A DNA stretch of 64,000 bases from Microvirga solisilvae (GTDB taxonomy: Bacteria > Pseudomonadota > Alphaproteobacteria > Rhizobiales > Beijerinckiaceae), in assembly GCF_022808595.1 (NCBI RefSeq), contig NZ_JAKUCN010000006.1, positions 62,001-126,000 of the forward strand. The letters run 5' to 3'. Under the pieces are notes generated by a model. It was not told the DNA's origin and ran no database searches. It saw only the letters and a program-made list of their open reading frames with translations. Numbering within the stretch: the first letter of the stretch is position 1; every line of letters starts with the position of its first letter. Made by a program: the position numbers and the translations under genes. Below, one piece after another: positions 20,980 to 28,334 of this stretch.

Positions 20980-22469
20980 CAGCCGTCGACCTTGTCCGCG
21001 GCGTCGAGGGCTGCGGCCAAGCGCTTCTCTTCGCCGTAATAGCGCGCCCTGTCCCAAAACCGCGGGCGTCCCACGCCTGTCGAGCGATGCTTCCCGATAA
21101 TGTTGCCGTTCGCATCCTCGCCAATGATCTCATAAGTGAAGAGATCCTGCGTAATGATGACATCTCCTTCCAGGCCGAGCACCTCGGTGATGTGTGTAAT
21201 GCGACGGGAACCATCACGCAGACGAGCAGCCTGAACAATCACGTCGACGGATGAGGTAATCATTTCACGAATAGTCTTGGATGGAAGGCTGTAACCTCCC
21301 ATCGTGATCATCGACTCGATACGGGATACTGCTTCGCGTGGAGAATTCGAGTGCAGTGTACCCATCGACCCGTCGTGACCGGTGTTCATGGCCTGGAGGA
21401 GATCAAAAGCCTCCGGGCCTCGCACCTCGCCTACGATAATGCGCTCTGGACGCATACGGAGACAGTTCTTGACGAGATCGCGCATGGTGATTTGACCCTC
21501 TCCCTCAATATTGGGAGGGCGGGTTTCCAGGCGGACGACATGGGGCTGCTGCAATTGCAGTTCGGCGGCATCCTCGCAGGTGACAATGCGTTCGCCAGGC
21601 TCGATGTAACGGGTCAGGCAGTTCAGCAGTGTCGTCTTGCCGGAGCCCGTACCGCCGGAAATGATCACGTTGCAGCGGACGCGTCCGATGATTTCAAGAA
21701 TGGCCGCGCCTTCGGGAGTGATTGCCCCGAACTTGACCAATTGCTCAAGCGTGAGCTTGTCCTTCTTGAACTTTCGGATCGTGAGCGTCGGCCCGTCGAT
21801 GGCCAGCGGTGGGGCGATGACGTTGACGCGAGACCCATCAGCGAGGCGAGCATCGCAAATGGGACTCGATTCATCAACACGACGGCCGACCTGGCTAACG
21901 ATGCGCTGGCAAATATGCAGAAGCTGAGCATTGTCCTTAAAATGGATATCCGTCTTCTGAACTTTGCCGCCGACTTCGATATAAACGGTATCAGCGCCGT
22001 TCACCATGATGTCGGCAATGTCGTCGCGGGCAAGCAGAGGCTCGAGAGGGCCATATCCCAGGACGTCATTGCAGATGTCCTGCAGAAGTTCGTCCTGCTC
22101 GGCGGTGGACATCGCAAGCTTCTTCGCGCTTACGATATCCTTGACGATATCGCCAATGGCACTGCGTGCCTGTTCAAGATCCATCTTACCCAGCTGGGTA
22201 ACGTCGATGGCTTCGATCAGCGTGGCAAAGACTTGGGCCTTTAGAGCATAATATTCGTCATTCTTCCGGGGCGCTTGCGGACGTGGGCCATTGCCTTCTG
22301 TTGAGCCTGGCTTTGCTTGCCCTGTTACGGCGCGTGAAGTGGGCTCGGCAGGGTGGGACTTGTGCGTGTTGGGTTGAGTGCCGGCAGACGTAGAGTCAGC
22401 CTGAATGCCTGGTGGCAGAGCAGGGGGCTTCTTGAAGCCTTCATTCTGCAAACTTCTTTTGCCGAACAT
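20979..22469 (-). CDS. cpaF: Tad pilus assembly ATPase CpaF/TadA
   Basis: A 496-residue cytoplasmic secretion ATPase that powers Flp pilus export. The Walker A motif is GGTGSGKTT. The Walker B region is [13 protein letters not shown]. The Asp and His boxes ([24 protein letters not shown]) and the arginine-rich N-terminal domain follow the CpaF/VirB11 pattern. The start MFGKRS is chosen because CpaF proteins in this order commonly begin this way and 21 upstream residues look unrelated. An Ala/Pro-rich linker spans about 15-70. It heads the cpaF-tadB-tadC operon and diverges from the secretin N-domain gene at 22659. Confidence 0.95.
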   Translation of the reverse strand: MFGKRSLQNEGFKKPPALPPGIQADSTSAGTQPNTHKSHPAEPTSRAVTGQAKPGSTEGNGPRPQAPRKNDEYYALKAQVFATLIEAIDVTQLGKMDLEQARSAIGDIVKDIVSAKKLAMSTAEQDELLQDICNDVLGYGPLEPLLARDDIADIMVNGADTVYIEVGGKVQKTDIHFKDNAQLLHICQRIVSQVGRRVDESSPICDARLADGSRVNVIAPPLAIDGPTLTIRKFKKDKLTLEQLVKFGAITPEGAAILEIIGRVRCNVIISGGTGSGKTTLLNCLTRYIEPGERIVTCEDAAELQLQQPHVVRLETRPPNIEGEGQITMRDLVKNCLRMRPERIIVGEVRGPEAFDLLQAMNTGHDGSMGTLHSNSPREAVSRIESMITMGGYSLPSKTIREMITSSVDVIVQAARLRDGSRRITHITEVLGLEGDVIITQDLFTYEIIGEDANGNIIGKHRSTGVGRPRFWDRARYYGEEKRLAAALDAADKVDG

Positions 22470-22658
22470 ATTGTGAAGTCTCGCCTTTGCTCGGCTCTCC
22501 GATCCTTCCGTCAGGCTCGTCGCCGTCCACATCAGATCTCTTTTTGAACCTGCCTAAGGCAGGGGTCCATTCAGCTTCTTGGCCTAGGACATTTCCGTCC
22601 AAGCCTCGGCCATATGGCCTAATTGCATCCATGGCCGAACAGGTGGTTTGAAAGAAGA
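22470..22658. promoter_or_regulatory. Divergent promoter region with GGCCTA elements
   Basis: 189 bases between divergent cpaF and the 22659 gene. It holds GGCCTA at 22581-22586 (within TTGGCCTAGG) and at 22616-22621 (within ATGGCCTAAT), 35 bases apart, plus TGCCTAAGGCA at 22551-22561, an 11-base palindrome of similar type. The spacing is close to 3.5 helical turns. Binding by a shared regulator is inferred. I could not identify -35/-10 elements with confidence. Confidence 0.5.
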
Positions 22659-23147
22659 ATGCCATCCGACCGGATTAAATCGATGCAGGGCTTACTCTTG
22701 AAGACCACCTTGGCGACACTCGTACTGGGATTCCTGTGCCCTTTCGCCGAAGTGCGTTCGGATGAATTGCCATCCCAGGGTGCTGTAAGTTCAACGGCGT
22801 CTCGCATTCGCGTCCGAGCAGATCAAGATGCCCTTCCTGTCACGTTGGATTTTGCCAAGATCCTGACATTCGACCTGCCGGCGCGCACGATCATCATCGG
22901 CAACCCTAGTATTGTCGACGGTACATTGAGCGATGAGTATAATCTTGTCCTGACAGGGAAGGCTGTCGGCGTCACGAACATGATCATTCTTGGCGAAGCG
23001 GGAGCGGAGATTGCCAATCTGCGGGTGGTTGTCTCGGCCAGTGCGAGCCAAGTAACGACCGTTTATCACGGCAGCGCTCAGCAGGTGTATTCCTGTGTCG
23101 ATGCCTGCCGACCGATTGGCAAGGCCGAGGCTACAAAGCAGCAGTAA
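22659..23147 (+). CDS. Secreted stand-alone pilus/secretin N-terminal domain protein
   Basis: A 162-residue protein with a signal peptide (GLLLKTTLATLVLGFLCP, about 9-30) and one domain at about 45-130 that resembles the N-terminal domain of the CpaC secretin encoded at 28335: alternating LPARTIIIGNPSIVDG and LTGKAVGVTNMIIL correspond to the VVVGNPDIA and VLGKSNGRTNVAVY stretches of CpaC. The family is the type II/III secretion N-domain found alone in many alphaproteobacterial tad loci. The C-terminus has a cysteine pair (SCVDACR). An AAAGAAG sequence precedes the ATG closely. It diverges from cpaF and probably helps gate or assemble the secretin in the periplasm. Confidence 0.75.
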   Translation: MPSDRIKSMQGLLLKTTLATLVLGFLCPFAEVRSDELPSQGAVSSTASRIRVRADQDALPVTLDFAKILTFDLPARTIIIGNPSIVDGTLSDEYNLVLTGKAVGVTNMIILGEAGAEIANLRVVVSASASQVTTVYHGSAQQVYSCVDACRPIGKAEATKQQ

Positions 23148-23164
23148 AACTTATTCGATGGCGT

Positions 23165-23581
23165 TCAAGTTGCGCTTGGAACCTTCCAGAAGCGCCGCGT
23201 CAGCGTAATATCGATATTCTCACCCATTAATACCGGGATAACGGGCTTGAAGGCTATAACAGCTTTCACGGTCCTGAAGTTCGGGCCGAGCGTTACTGTG
23301 ACCTCCGGTGGTTCAGCCCACACAGTGCCAACTTCAGCGGTTGGGAAATCCTTCTTGATTTCCTTAGCAATTTGAGCGTCGTCAATCGATTTGACGAGGT
23401 TCTTGCGCGAGGTCTTTTCAATGGCGTTCGAGAGCTTGTTGTAAAGCCAAAAAGCGCGCCCGAACTCAACAATGCCGACAGTTCCTGCAATCAATAGCAA
23501 TCCAATGAAAGCAAACTCGACAGCGGCAGAACCGCTTTCACAGTATTTTGTTCGGCTGAGGGATTTGAAGACCTTGTTCAT
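23165..23581 (-). CDS. TadE-like minor pilin (second of pair)
   Basis: A 138-residue pseudopilin-like protein with the TadE signature: short basic N-terminus, Gly-Ser-Ala-Ala-Val-Glu-Phe, then a hydrophobic helix (about 23-45) and an extracytoplasmic domain. The Glu after the processing region is the residue expected for prepilin peptidase substrates. Its start overlaps the preceding tadE-like gene by ATGA (23578-23581). It is last in the flp-cpaABE-tadE operon and probably corresponds to TadF. It converges with the secretin N-domain gene. Confidence 0.8.
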   Translation of the reverse strand: MNKVFKSLSRTKYCESGSAAVEFAFIGLLLIAGTVGIVEFGRAFWLYNKLSNAIEKTSRKNLVKSIDDAQIAKEIKKDFPTAEVGTVWAEPPEVTVTLGPNFRTVKAVIAFKPVIPVLMGENIDITLTRRFWKVPSAT

Positions 23582-24132
23582 CGGACCTGGATCTTAATGC
23601 TGGGCTTCAAGGTAATCTGAGGCAGGAAAACATTGAGGGACCTGCTCTCGGCGGAGAGAGTATAGAAGGCAAGCGGCGTTGTATTTCCCGTTGAGGTCGT
23701 ACAGATGGACGAGCAGCTCTGAGGAGCGTTGATATTGTTAGGGCAGGCACAGGAGCGTGCTGCCGAGAATTTCACCGGCGGTTTCCCATTGACGGCACTC
23801 GTGCTGTCGACGGCAAAATTCTCTGTCGCCATGCGGTTCATGACGTTGACGATATATGACGCTTCTGGATCAGGCGACAGGTCCATCATGGCCTCATCCG
23901 CGCCGATCCGAAGCACATGGCCGATAGCCATGTCCTGCTGAGCAAGAAATGCAAGATCGGCAACAGAAAGAAATCCGAAGATCAGGATAGGCGCGAAGAG
24001 GCTGAACTCAAGGGCGGAGACGCCTCTCTGGTCCCGCCGGAGGAGTGACGATATGGACCTCTTCCGCGATCGGCGATTCCGGATCGGAACAACCTTCGTG
24101 AGCATCCTGAATATTGCATTCTCGCTTTGCAT
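23578..24132 (-). CDS. tadE: TadE-like minor pilin (first of pair)
   Basis: A 184-residue protein with a long basic N-terminus (RNRRSRKRSISSLLRRDQ), then RGVSALEFSLFAPILIFG entering one transmembrane helix at about 42-65, as in TadE. The extracytoplasmic part holds a cysteine-rich stretch (CACPNN then CSSIC), which suggests disulphides. It lies 14 bases after cpaE and is translationally coupled to the next TadE-like gene. Minor pilins of this type are needed for Flp pilus assembly. The first methionine at 24132 is used. A later one in the basic segment (MLTKVV) is possible. Confidence 0.8.
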   Translation of the reverse strand: MQSENAIFRMLTKVVPIRNRRSRKRSISSLLRRDQRGVSALEFSLFAPILIFGFLSVADLAFLAQQDMAIGHVLRIGADEAMMDLSPDPEASYIVNVMNRMATENFAVDSTSAVNGKPPVKFSAARSCACPNNINAPQSCSSICTTSTGNTTPLAFYTLSAESRSLNVFLPQITLKPSIKIQVR

Positions 24133-24146
24133 AGGGCTGCTCCGAA

Positions 24147-25493
24147 CTACTTGTTGGCGGAACCATCCGATTTGCGTTTCAGAGAGCCCAAAAGAGATCC
24201 CAGTCTTAGAGCTGAACCACGCCCGCGTTTCGTATCCTTGCGCCCAATCAGAAGGTCGGACACCTCGTTGAACGTCTTGGCCGCAGCTCCTTTCGCGGAA
24301 ACCTCAGCAACCATTTGTCCCTTGTTGGCAGCGTTTCCAAAAGCCTGCGCGTCGAAAGGAATGCAGGCGACCGGTTCGAGCTGTACGGCCTTCGCGAATT
24401 CCTTCGGTTTAATCTCAGGACGCTTTGGCATGCCGACTTGGTTCAAGACCAGTTTGGGCGGCGGGTCATTAGGACGTGCCTGCTGCAGGACGCTGATCAT
24501 GTTCTTGGCATTGCGCATGTTGGCCAGGTCCGGAGCGGCCACGATGATGATCTCATCGGCCGCAATCAGCACGTTCTTGGACCAAGAGGTCCACATGTGC
24601 GGAATGTCCAAAACCGTGAAGGGAATACTTGATTGAGCGACTTCGATGAGTGTCTCAAGGGCGTTCTCATGAAGGTCATAAGGTCTGTCGAGCGTTGCTG
24701 GAGCGGAGAGAAGGCTCAAGTGATCGTCATATTTGGTCAGAAGCCGGTCGAGTAGAACCTCATCGAGACGGCTGGTATCCTGCAAGGCCTCTGCGATTCC
24801 GGACCCTGGATCGAGGTTGAAGTCGAGGCTGGCGGTGCCGAAGGGCAGGTCGAGATCAGCGATCATGACGTCAGAACTGGACCGCCGTGCAATCGTCCAG
24901 GCAATATTATGAGCAATCGTGGACGAGCCAACGCCACCTTTCGCACCGATAAAGGCATAAGTCTGGCCGAGCTTATCCGGATTGCGCTCTCCATAGACGC
25001 TGGAAATGGATGAGATCAACGAGACAGGATCGGTAGGGGCGAGCAAATATTCGCTGATGCCGCGCTTGATGAGTTCCCGATAGAAGACAATGTCATTGGC
25101 ATGTCCGATAGCCATGACACGCGTTCCCGGGTCGCAGACTTCCGCAAGGCGGTCGAGATCGGAGAGATAGATTGCTCCTCCGGAGCGGCTCTCGATAATG
25201 ACAAGATTGGGTGTTGCTGCCTGGCCGTAATGCTGAATAGCTGCCGCTAAGCCACCCATGCGAACCGTGACGCGAGTTCGTGCCATCAATCGGTCACGGG
25301 CTGCGCTCTCGATGGCTGCTGCCACATCCGGGCTATCGCAGAATGCTTCGATGACGATCCGTGGAATGCGGACTGTCTCACGTGCGCGAGCAGTTTCCGT
25401 GACGGAGTCGACGGAGAGATGGGCCGTCTCGCGGCTTTGTTCGAAGATTTTACCAGAGAGCTGATCCGTCGTGTCCAAAACCAAGTCCGTCAT
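24147..25493 (-). CDS. cpaE: CpaE/TadZ pilus localisation ATPase
   Basis: A 448-residue MinD/ParA-family protein that places the Tad machine in the cell. The first 170 residues form a receiver-like domain (VRMGGLAAAIQHYG, RGISEYLLAPTDP) without a clear phosphoacceptor pair. The ATPase domain follows with the deviant Walker A motif KGGVGSST near 190, DLDLPFGT, and TVLDIPHMWTSW. The basic C-terminus ends in Lys-rich sequence. It lies between cpaB and tadE in the operon, 40 bases after cpaB. Confidence 0.92.
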   Translation of the reverse strand: MTDLVLDTTDQLSGKIFEQSRETAHLSVDSVTETARARETVRIPRIVIEAFCDSPDVAAAIESAARDRLMARTRVTVRMGGLAAAIQHYGQAATPNLVIIESRSGGAIYLSDLDRLAEVCDPGTRVMAIGHANDIVFYRELIKRGISEYLLAPTDPVSLISSISSVYGERNPDKLGQTYAFIGAKGGVGSSTIAHNIAWTIARRSSSDVMIADLDLPFGTASLDFNLDPGSGIAEALQDTSRLDEVLLDRLLTKYDDHLSLLSAPATLDRPYDLHENALETLIEVAQSSIPFTVLDIPHMWTSWSKNVLIAADEIIIVAAPDLANMRNAKNMISVLQQARPNDPPPKLVLNQVGMPKRPEIKPKEFAKAVQLEPVACIPFDAQAFGNAANKGQMVAEVSAKGAAAKTFNEVSDLLIGRKDTKRGRGSALRLGSLLGSLKRKSDGSANK

Positions 25494-25533
25494 GGGAGAA
25501 GCGATCCTCGTCGCAGATGCCTCATAATTGATA

Positions 25534-26304
25534 CTAGAATTTCACCACTTCGCTTTGTCCTGCTCGCAGGATGCGAACTGCGCTGTTCTCAGTGCGAACC
25601 GACGGCTGTTCAGCGTTGTCGGCTATGGAGCGAAGTGAGAGAGACAGAATGCCCGTAGCCTGAGCCGCGGCGATTGCCTCGGCCTGGGGTGGGGTGAGTT
25701 CGAGCGTTGCCGTCTTGCCCATGGCGACAGGCTGCTGGCTCTTTGGCGTGGCTTCTTCGACTCTCTGATCCACCGCAAGTACGCGGATATTAGTGAGAAG
25801 AGTGCGGCTGAGACCGCTTGCCTGATTTTCACCGGGGCGTCCAAGGGTCTGGATCACATCAACCCTGTCGTTCGGTAGAATGAAACCGCCTGCCGTACTC
25901 TCCACAGAGATGCGTATCGCCACGGCACGCTTGCCGGGGCTCAGCATCGAAGCGAGCAGATTGGAAGTTCGGGACAGTTTTTCTTCGCGGATTGGTTCGC
26001 CGGAGACGAATTGGCTACGGACCATCATGCCCATGAGATTTTTGGTGGCATCAGGCTGACCGGAGCGCGTGATAAAGCCCGGGCTGACTGCATCGACCGG
26101 CCAGGGCTTCCAGCTGAATGACTTTTCGCTTAGAGGGTGGCCTTGTCCCAAATCCGCAGCGGCGACGAGAACGTCGACCATGGCAACTGTAGGGGCTGGT
26201 GCCTGTACTGTGGTGACGGCGACGCCAGGCTGCATCGACAGCGCAAGCCAGCCGGCAAGACTTCCGGCGCCAATCGCGACGACGAGAATGATGATGCGCA
26301 GCAT
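25534..26304 (-). CDS. cpaB: Tad pilus assembly protein CpaB/RcpC
   Basis: A 256-residue periplasmic protein with an N-terminal anchor (MLRIIILVVAIGAGSLAGWLAL). An SAF domain at about 45-105 includes VLVAAADLGQGHPLSEKSF. The RcpC/CpaB core follows with SPGKRAVAIRI and GGFILPNDRVDVIQT, all strongly diagnostic. It is thought to support the secretin and anchor it to the envelope. GGAGG lies nine bases before the chosen ATG. An upstream TTG at 26310 is in frame but would sit too near that site. It follows cpaA by 61 bases. Confidence 0.93.
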   Translation of the reverse strand: MLRIIILVVAIGAGSLAGWLALSMQPGVAVTTVQAPAPTVAMVDVLVAAADLGQGHPLSEKSFSWKPWPVDAVSPGFITRSGQPDATKNLMGMMVRSQFVSGEPIREEKLSRTSNLLASMLSPGKRAVAIRISVESTAGGFILPNDRVDVIQTLGRPGENQASGLSRTLLTNIRVLAVDQRVEEATPKSQQPVAMGKTATLELTPPQAEAIAAAQATGILSLSLRSIADNAEQPSVRTENSAVRILRAGQSEVVKF

Positions 26305-26365
26305 GATCAAAAGCCTCCACTTGGTCGGGAGTTGGTCATAAGGCGAGCCATGGTAGCCATCTGCA

Positions 26366-26881
26366 TCATGACAGGAGCGTTATCCAAGGCGTTTTAGGAA
26401 AGATAAAGAGAGCTGCCGCTGCAATGGCCACGCCGTAAGGCACTCCTTTCTCCTTGGAGTGCAGGTGCACGATCCAGGGAACTTGCGCGCAGAAAGCAGG
26501 AAGCGGTATCGAACGGAAGCGAATAAGCAGAAGGCAGAAAACGCCGCCGAAGAGGGCCATGAAGACTACATAGGGAAGGGCATGTTCGGCCCCGAGCCAT
26601 AGCACGATAACGGAAATGAGTTTGGCGTCGCCGCCGCCGATCCACCCGAAGCCGAAGAAGATGAAAAGAGCCATGAAAACGGCGATCGCGACGGCCGCGC
26701 TCATGCCGATCTGGACAGCTCCTAGCCCCGCAAGAGGAGCGAGGGTGGCGTATATGGCGAGAAGAAAGAGAACGAGTTCATTGCGGATCTTCATGGTCGC
26801 GAGATCCATCAGGCCCGCCCAGATCGTTGCTGCAGCGAAGCAAAGACTTGCAGTAAGTGCTGCTACAGCAGAGATCGTCAT
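26366..26881 (-). CDS. cpaA: Prepilin peptidase CpaA
   Basis: A 171-residue integral-membrane aspartic peptidase of the A24 family, the short form without the methyltransferase domain. The catalytic Asp pair is visible: Asp in GLMDLATMKIRN near 26 and Asp in the GGGDAK motif near 86. About six hydrophobic segments cover the rest. It cleaves the leader of Flp and probably of the TadE-type pseudopilins. It is downstream of flp and separated from it by a strong hairpin, which fits lower expression than the pilin. Confidence 0.92.
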   Translation of the reverse strand: MTISAVAALTASLCFAAATIWAGLMDLATMKIRNELVLFLLAIYATLAPLAGLGAVQIGMSAAVAIAVFMALFIFFGFGWIGGGDAKLISVIVLWLGAEHALPYVVFMALFGGVFCLLLIRFRSIPLPAFCAQVPWIVHLHSKEKGVPYGVAIAAAALFIFPKTPWITLLS

Positions 26882-26935
26882 TACTGCCCTCTCTAATGTT
26901 TATGATAGCAATGAACGCGGATAATTTAATGAAAT

Positions 26936-26958
26936 GGCGGAGGGAGGGGCCCTCCGCC
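26936..26958 (-). terminator. Hairpin between flp and cpaA (attenuator)
   Basis: A perfect 9-bp inverted repeat GGCGGAGGG/CCCTCCGCC with a 5-base loop, 28 bases beyond the flp stop. The transcript after the stem is A/T-rich (ATTTCATTAAATT) rather than a pure U run. A partial terminator here would leave flp mRNA abundant and let some transcription reach cpaA. It may also protect the 3' end of the pilin message. Confidence 0.7.
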
Positions 26959-26985
26959 GATCAAAGCGAGCGTATCGCTAAGATA

Positions 26986-27171
26986 TTAGGTAGCAGGCTT
27001 GTTAGCAGCCTTCAGGTTGTTCGTGATGTTCTCGAAGGTCGTGGTCAACTCAGAGCCTGCCATGGTCAAGGCGCCAATGATGACGACAGCGATCAGGGCT
27101 GCGATGAGGCCATACTCGATGGCGGTCGCGCCGGACTCGTTTTTGCGAAAGCGATTGATAAGAGACTTCAT
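26986..27171 (-). CDS. flp: Flp/Fap pilin (major Tad pilin)
   Basis: A 61-residue major pilin. The leader MKSLINRFRKNESG is followed by the class IVb pattern ATAIEYGLIAALIAVVIIG, with Glu and Tyr at positions 5 and 6 after the cleavage site. CpaA should cleave after the Gly. The mature protein is about 47 residues and mostly one hydrophobic helix. GAGGAA lies eight bases before the ATG. The frame upstream to 27228 is untranslated leader with strong RNA structure. It is first in the flp-cpaA-cpaB-cpaE-tadE-tadF operon and the only pilin gene in the window. Confidence 0.95.
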   Translation of the reverse strand: MKSLINRFRKNESGATAIEYGLIAALIAVVIIGALTMAGSELTTTFENITNNLKAANKPAT

Positions 27172-27202
27172 AGCCTTTGTTCCTCGGTTAGTGCATTGGC
27201 CT

Positions 27203-27241
27203 GCCACACCTTCGGTGCGGCCCCCCACAAGCCGGTGTGGC
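27203..27241 (-). promoter_or_regulatory. Alternative hairpins in the flp leader
   Basis: On the flp mRNA, GGTGTGGC (27210-27203) can pair with GCCGCACC (27221-27214, loop GAA, one G-U pair) or with GCCACACC (27241-27234, perfect 8 bp, longer loop). The two pairings exclude each other. The structures end about 30 bases before the flp start codon. They could set mRNA stability or respond to a ligand or protein. This is read from sequence only. Confidence 0.45.
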
Positions 27242-27526
27242 TGTGTTACACATATTCAAAGAACTTTTTCGTATGCCGGTCTATTCAGCCTGATGGCCTA
27301 GTGCTTCGGGCGTGCGACATTCAGCCAAACGGTCTAGCAGTACTTTCCATGGGAGTTTCCCTACGGGAGGCTTTCCTAGAGAGCGATAGAACTCGCAATG
27401 CCTATGCTGGGCATGAGAAGCCACCACGCATCCACTGCCGACATCAGTGAGTGATCACTGCAGGGAAGAGGGCTGCGTGCAGGCCCATTAGACCAGACGC
27501 TAGAGCCTTTGGTCCCGCGCTTTGGG
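27242..27526. promoter_or_regulatory. flp upstream region with repeated GGYCTA elements
   Basis: Non-coding stretch between flp and tadD. It carries GGTCTA at 27278-27283, GGCCTA at 27295-27300, GGTCTA at 27331-27336 and the reverse-strand TAGACC at 27489-27494. The density is the highest in the locus. I see no gene here and no clear sigma-54 type -24/-12 promoter. A sigma-70-like promoter could not be placed with confidence. Confidence 0.45.
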
Positions 27527-28042
27527 TTAGACTCTCGCCCTAGGGCGGGTGACGTTGTCCCGCAGCATATCCAAGTTGTTATTGATTGTCGGGCTGGTGG
27601 GATCCATTTCGTGAGCCTTCAGGAAATTGGCTCTCGCCTTCACCACATCGCCGCGCAGCATGTAGGAATAGCCGATGTTGTTGTAATACTCGGCCCGGTC
27701 TCCAATCAGGCGCCCGGCTTCCCGATAGGCACGATCGGCCAAGTCGAAGCGGCGCACGCGATCATAGGAGGCCGCGAGCCCAAGCCATGCCTCTCCGTTA
27801 TTAGGCTCAACTTCGACCGTGCGCTCGTAATAACGAGCCGCATGTCCATAGTTGCCTTGGGCGAATTGCACCTTGGCGACCTTGAACACTTCATTGTCGG
27901 GATATTCCTCGACGGAGGCGGGGAGTTCGAGTTCGGTGAGGTCATTGCCGAAGCTCGAGAGGCCTGCGCTGTTGCAGCCAGCCAGTAGCGGGAGCGCGCA
28001 GATAAGCAGAGCTGATGCCAGCTTTCTGTCGAGTCCTTTCAT
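27527..28042 (-). CDS. tadD: TPR lipoprotein TadD
   Basis: A 171-residue lipoprotein with a signal peptide ending in the lipobox LLAGC near 18-22, then about three tetratricopeptide repeats (AKVQFAQGNYGHAARYYERT, NGEAWLGLAASYDRV, AEYYNNIGYSYMLRGD). TadD proteins are outer-membrane TPR lipoproteins that act like pilotins for the secretin. GGGGGA six bases upstream fixes the start, discarding 12 upstream codons. It diverges from cpaC across a shared 292-base gap. Confidence 0.85.
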   Translation of the reverse strand: MKGLDRKLASALLICALPLLAGCNSAGLSSFGNDLTELELPASVEEYPDNEVFKVAKVQFAQGNYGHAARYYERTVEVEPNNGEAWLGLAASYDRVRRFDLADRAYREAGRLIGDRAEYYNNIGYSYMLRGDVVKARANFLKAHEMDPTSPTINNNLDMLRDNVTRPRARV

Positions 28043-28334
28043 GCCAAGTCCCCCGTGCCTTTTTCGGCCGCACTTCATTTATGATTCGCTTTAATTGATG
28101 TAGCAACGGTTCCCTGGCGTCTGCAACCCTTGGCCTTATAACTAAGGCTTTTTGGCGCAACTGCTTTCCAGGTGAAGTTAACACTAGTCCAGATGGCTTA
28201 GGCCAAGCATTCTTTACCGCCGGTTAACTATACAGGCCCCACATCTAAGGATGTTCTAGGCCGTTCGACCGGATGGACACCGCGTTCGGAAGAGAATTAG
28301 AACAAAGTAACATTTTTAGGGGCGGTTTTCAGAA
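28043..28334. promoter_or_regulatory. Divergent tadD/cpaC promoter region
   Basis: 292 bases with two TAGGCC elements (GGCCTA on the other strand) at 28199-28204 and 28257-28262. The first lies in the near-palindrome TGGCTTAGGCCA (28195-28206). A related inverted repeat GCCTTA-4-TAAGGC spans 28133-28148. These match the elements before tadG, cpaF and flp. No coding frame is supported here. Confidence 0.5.
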
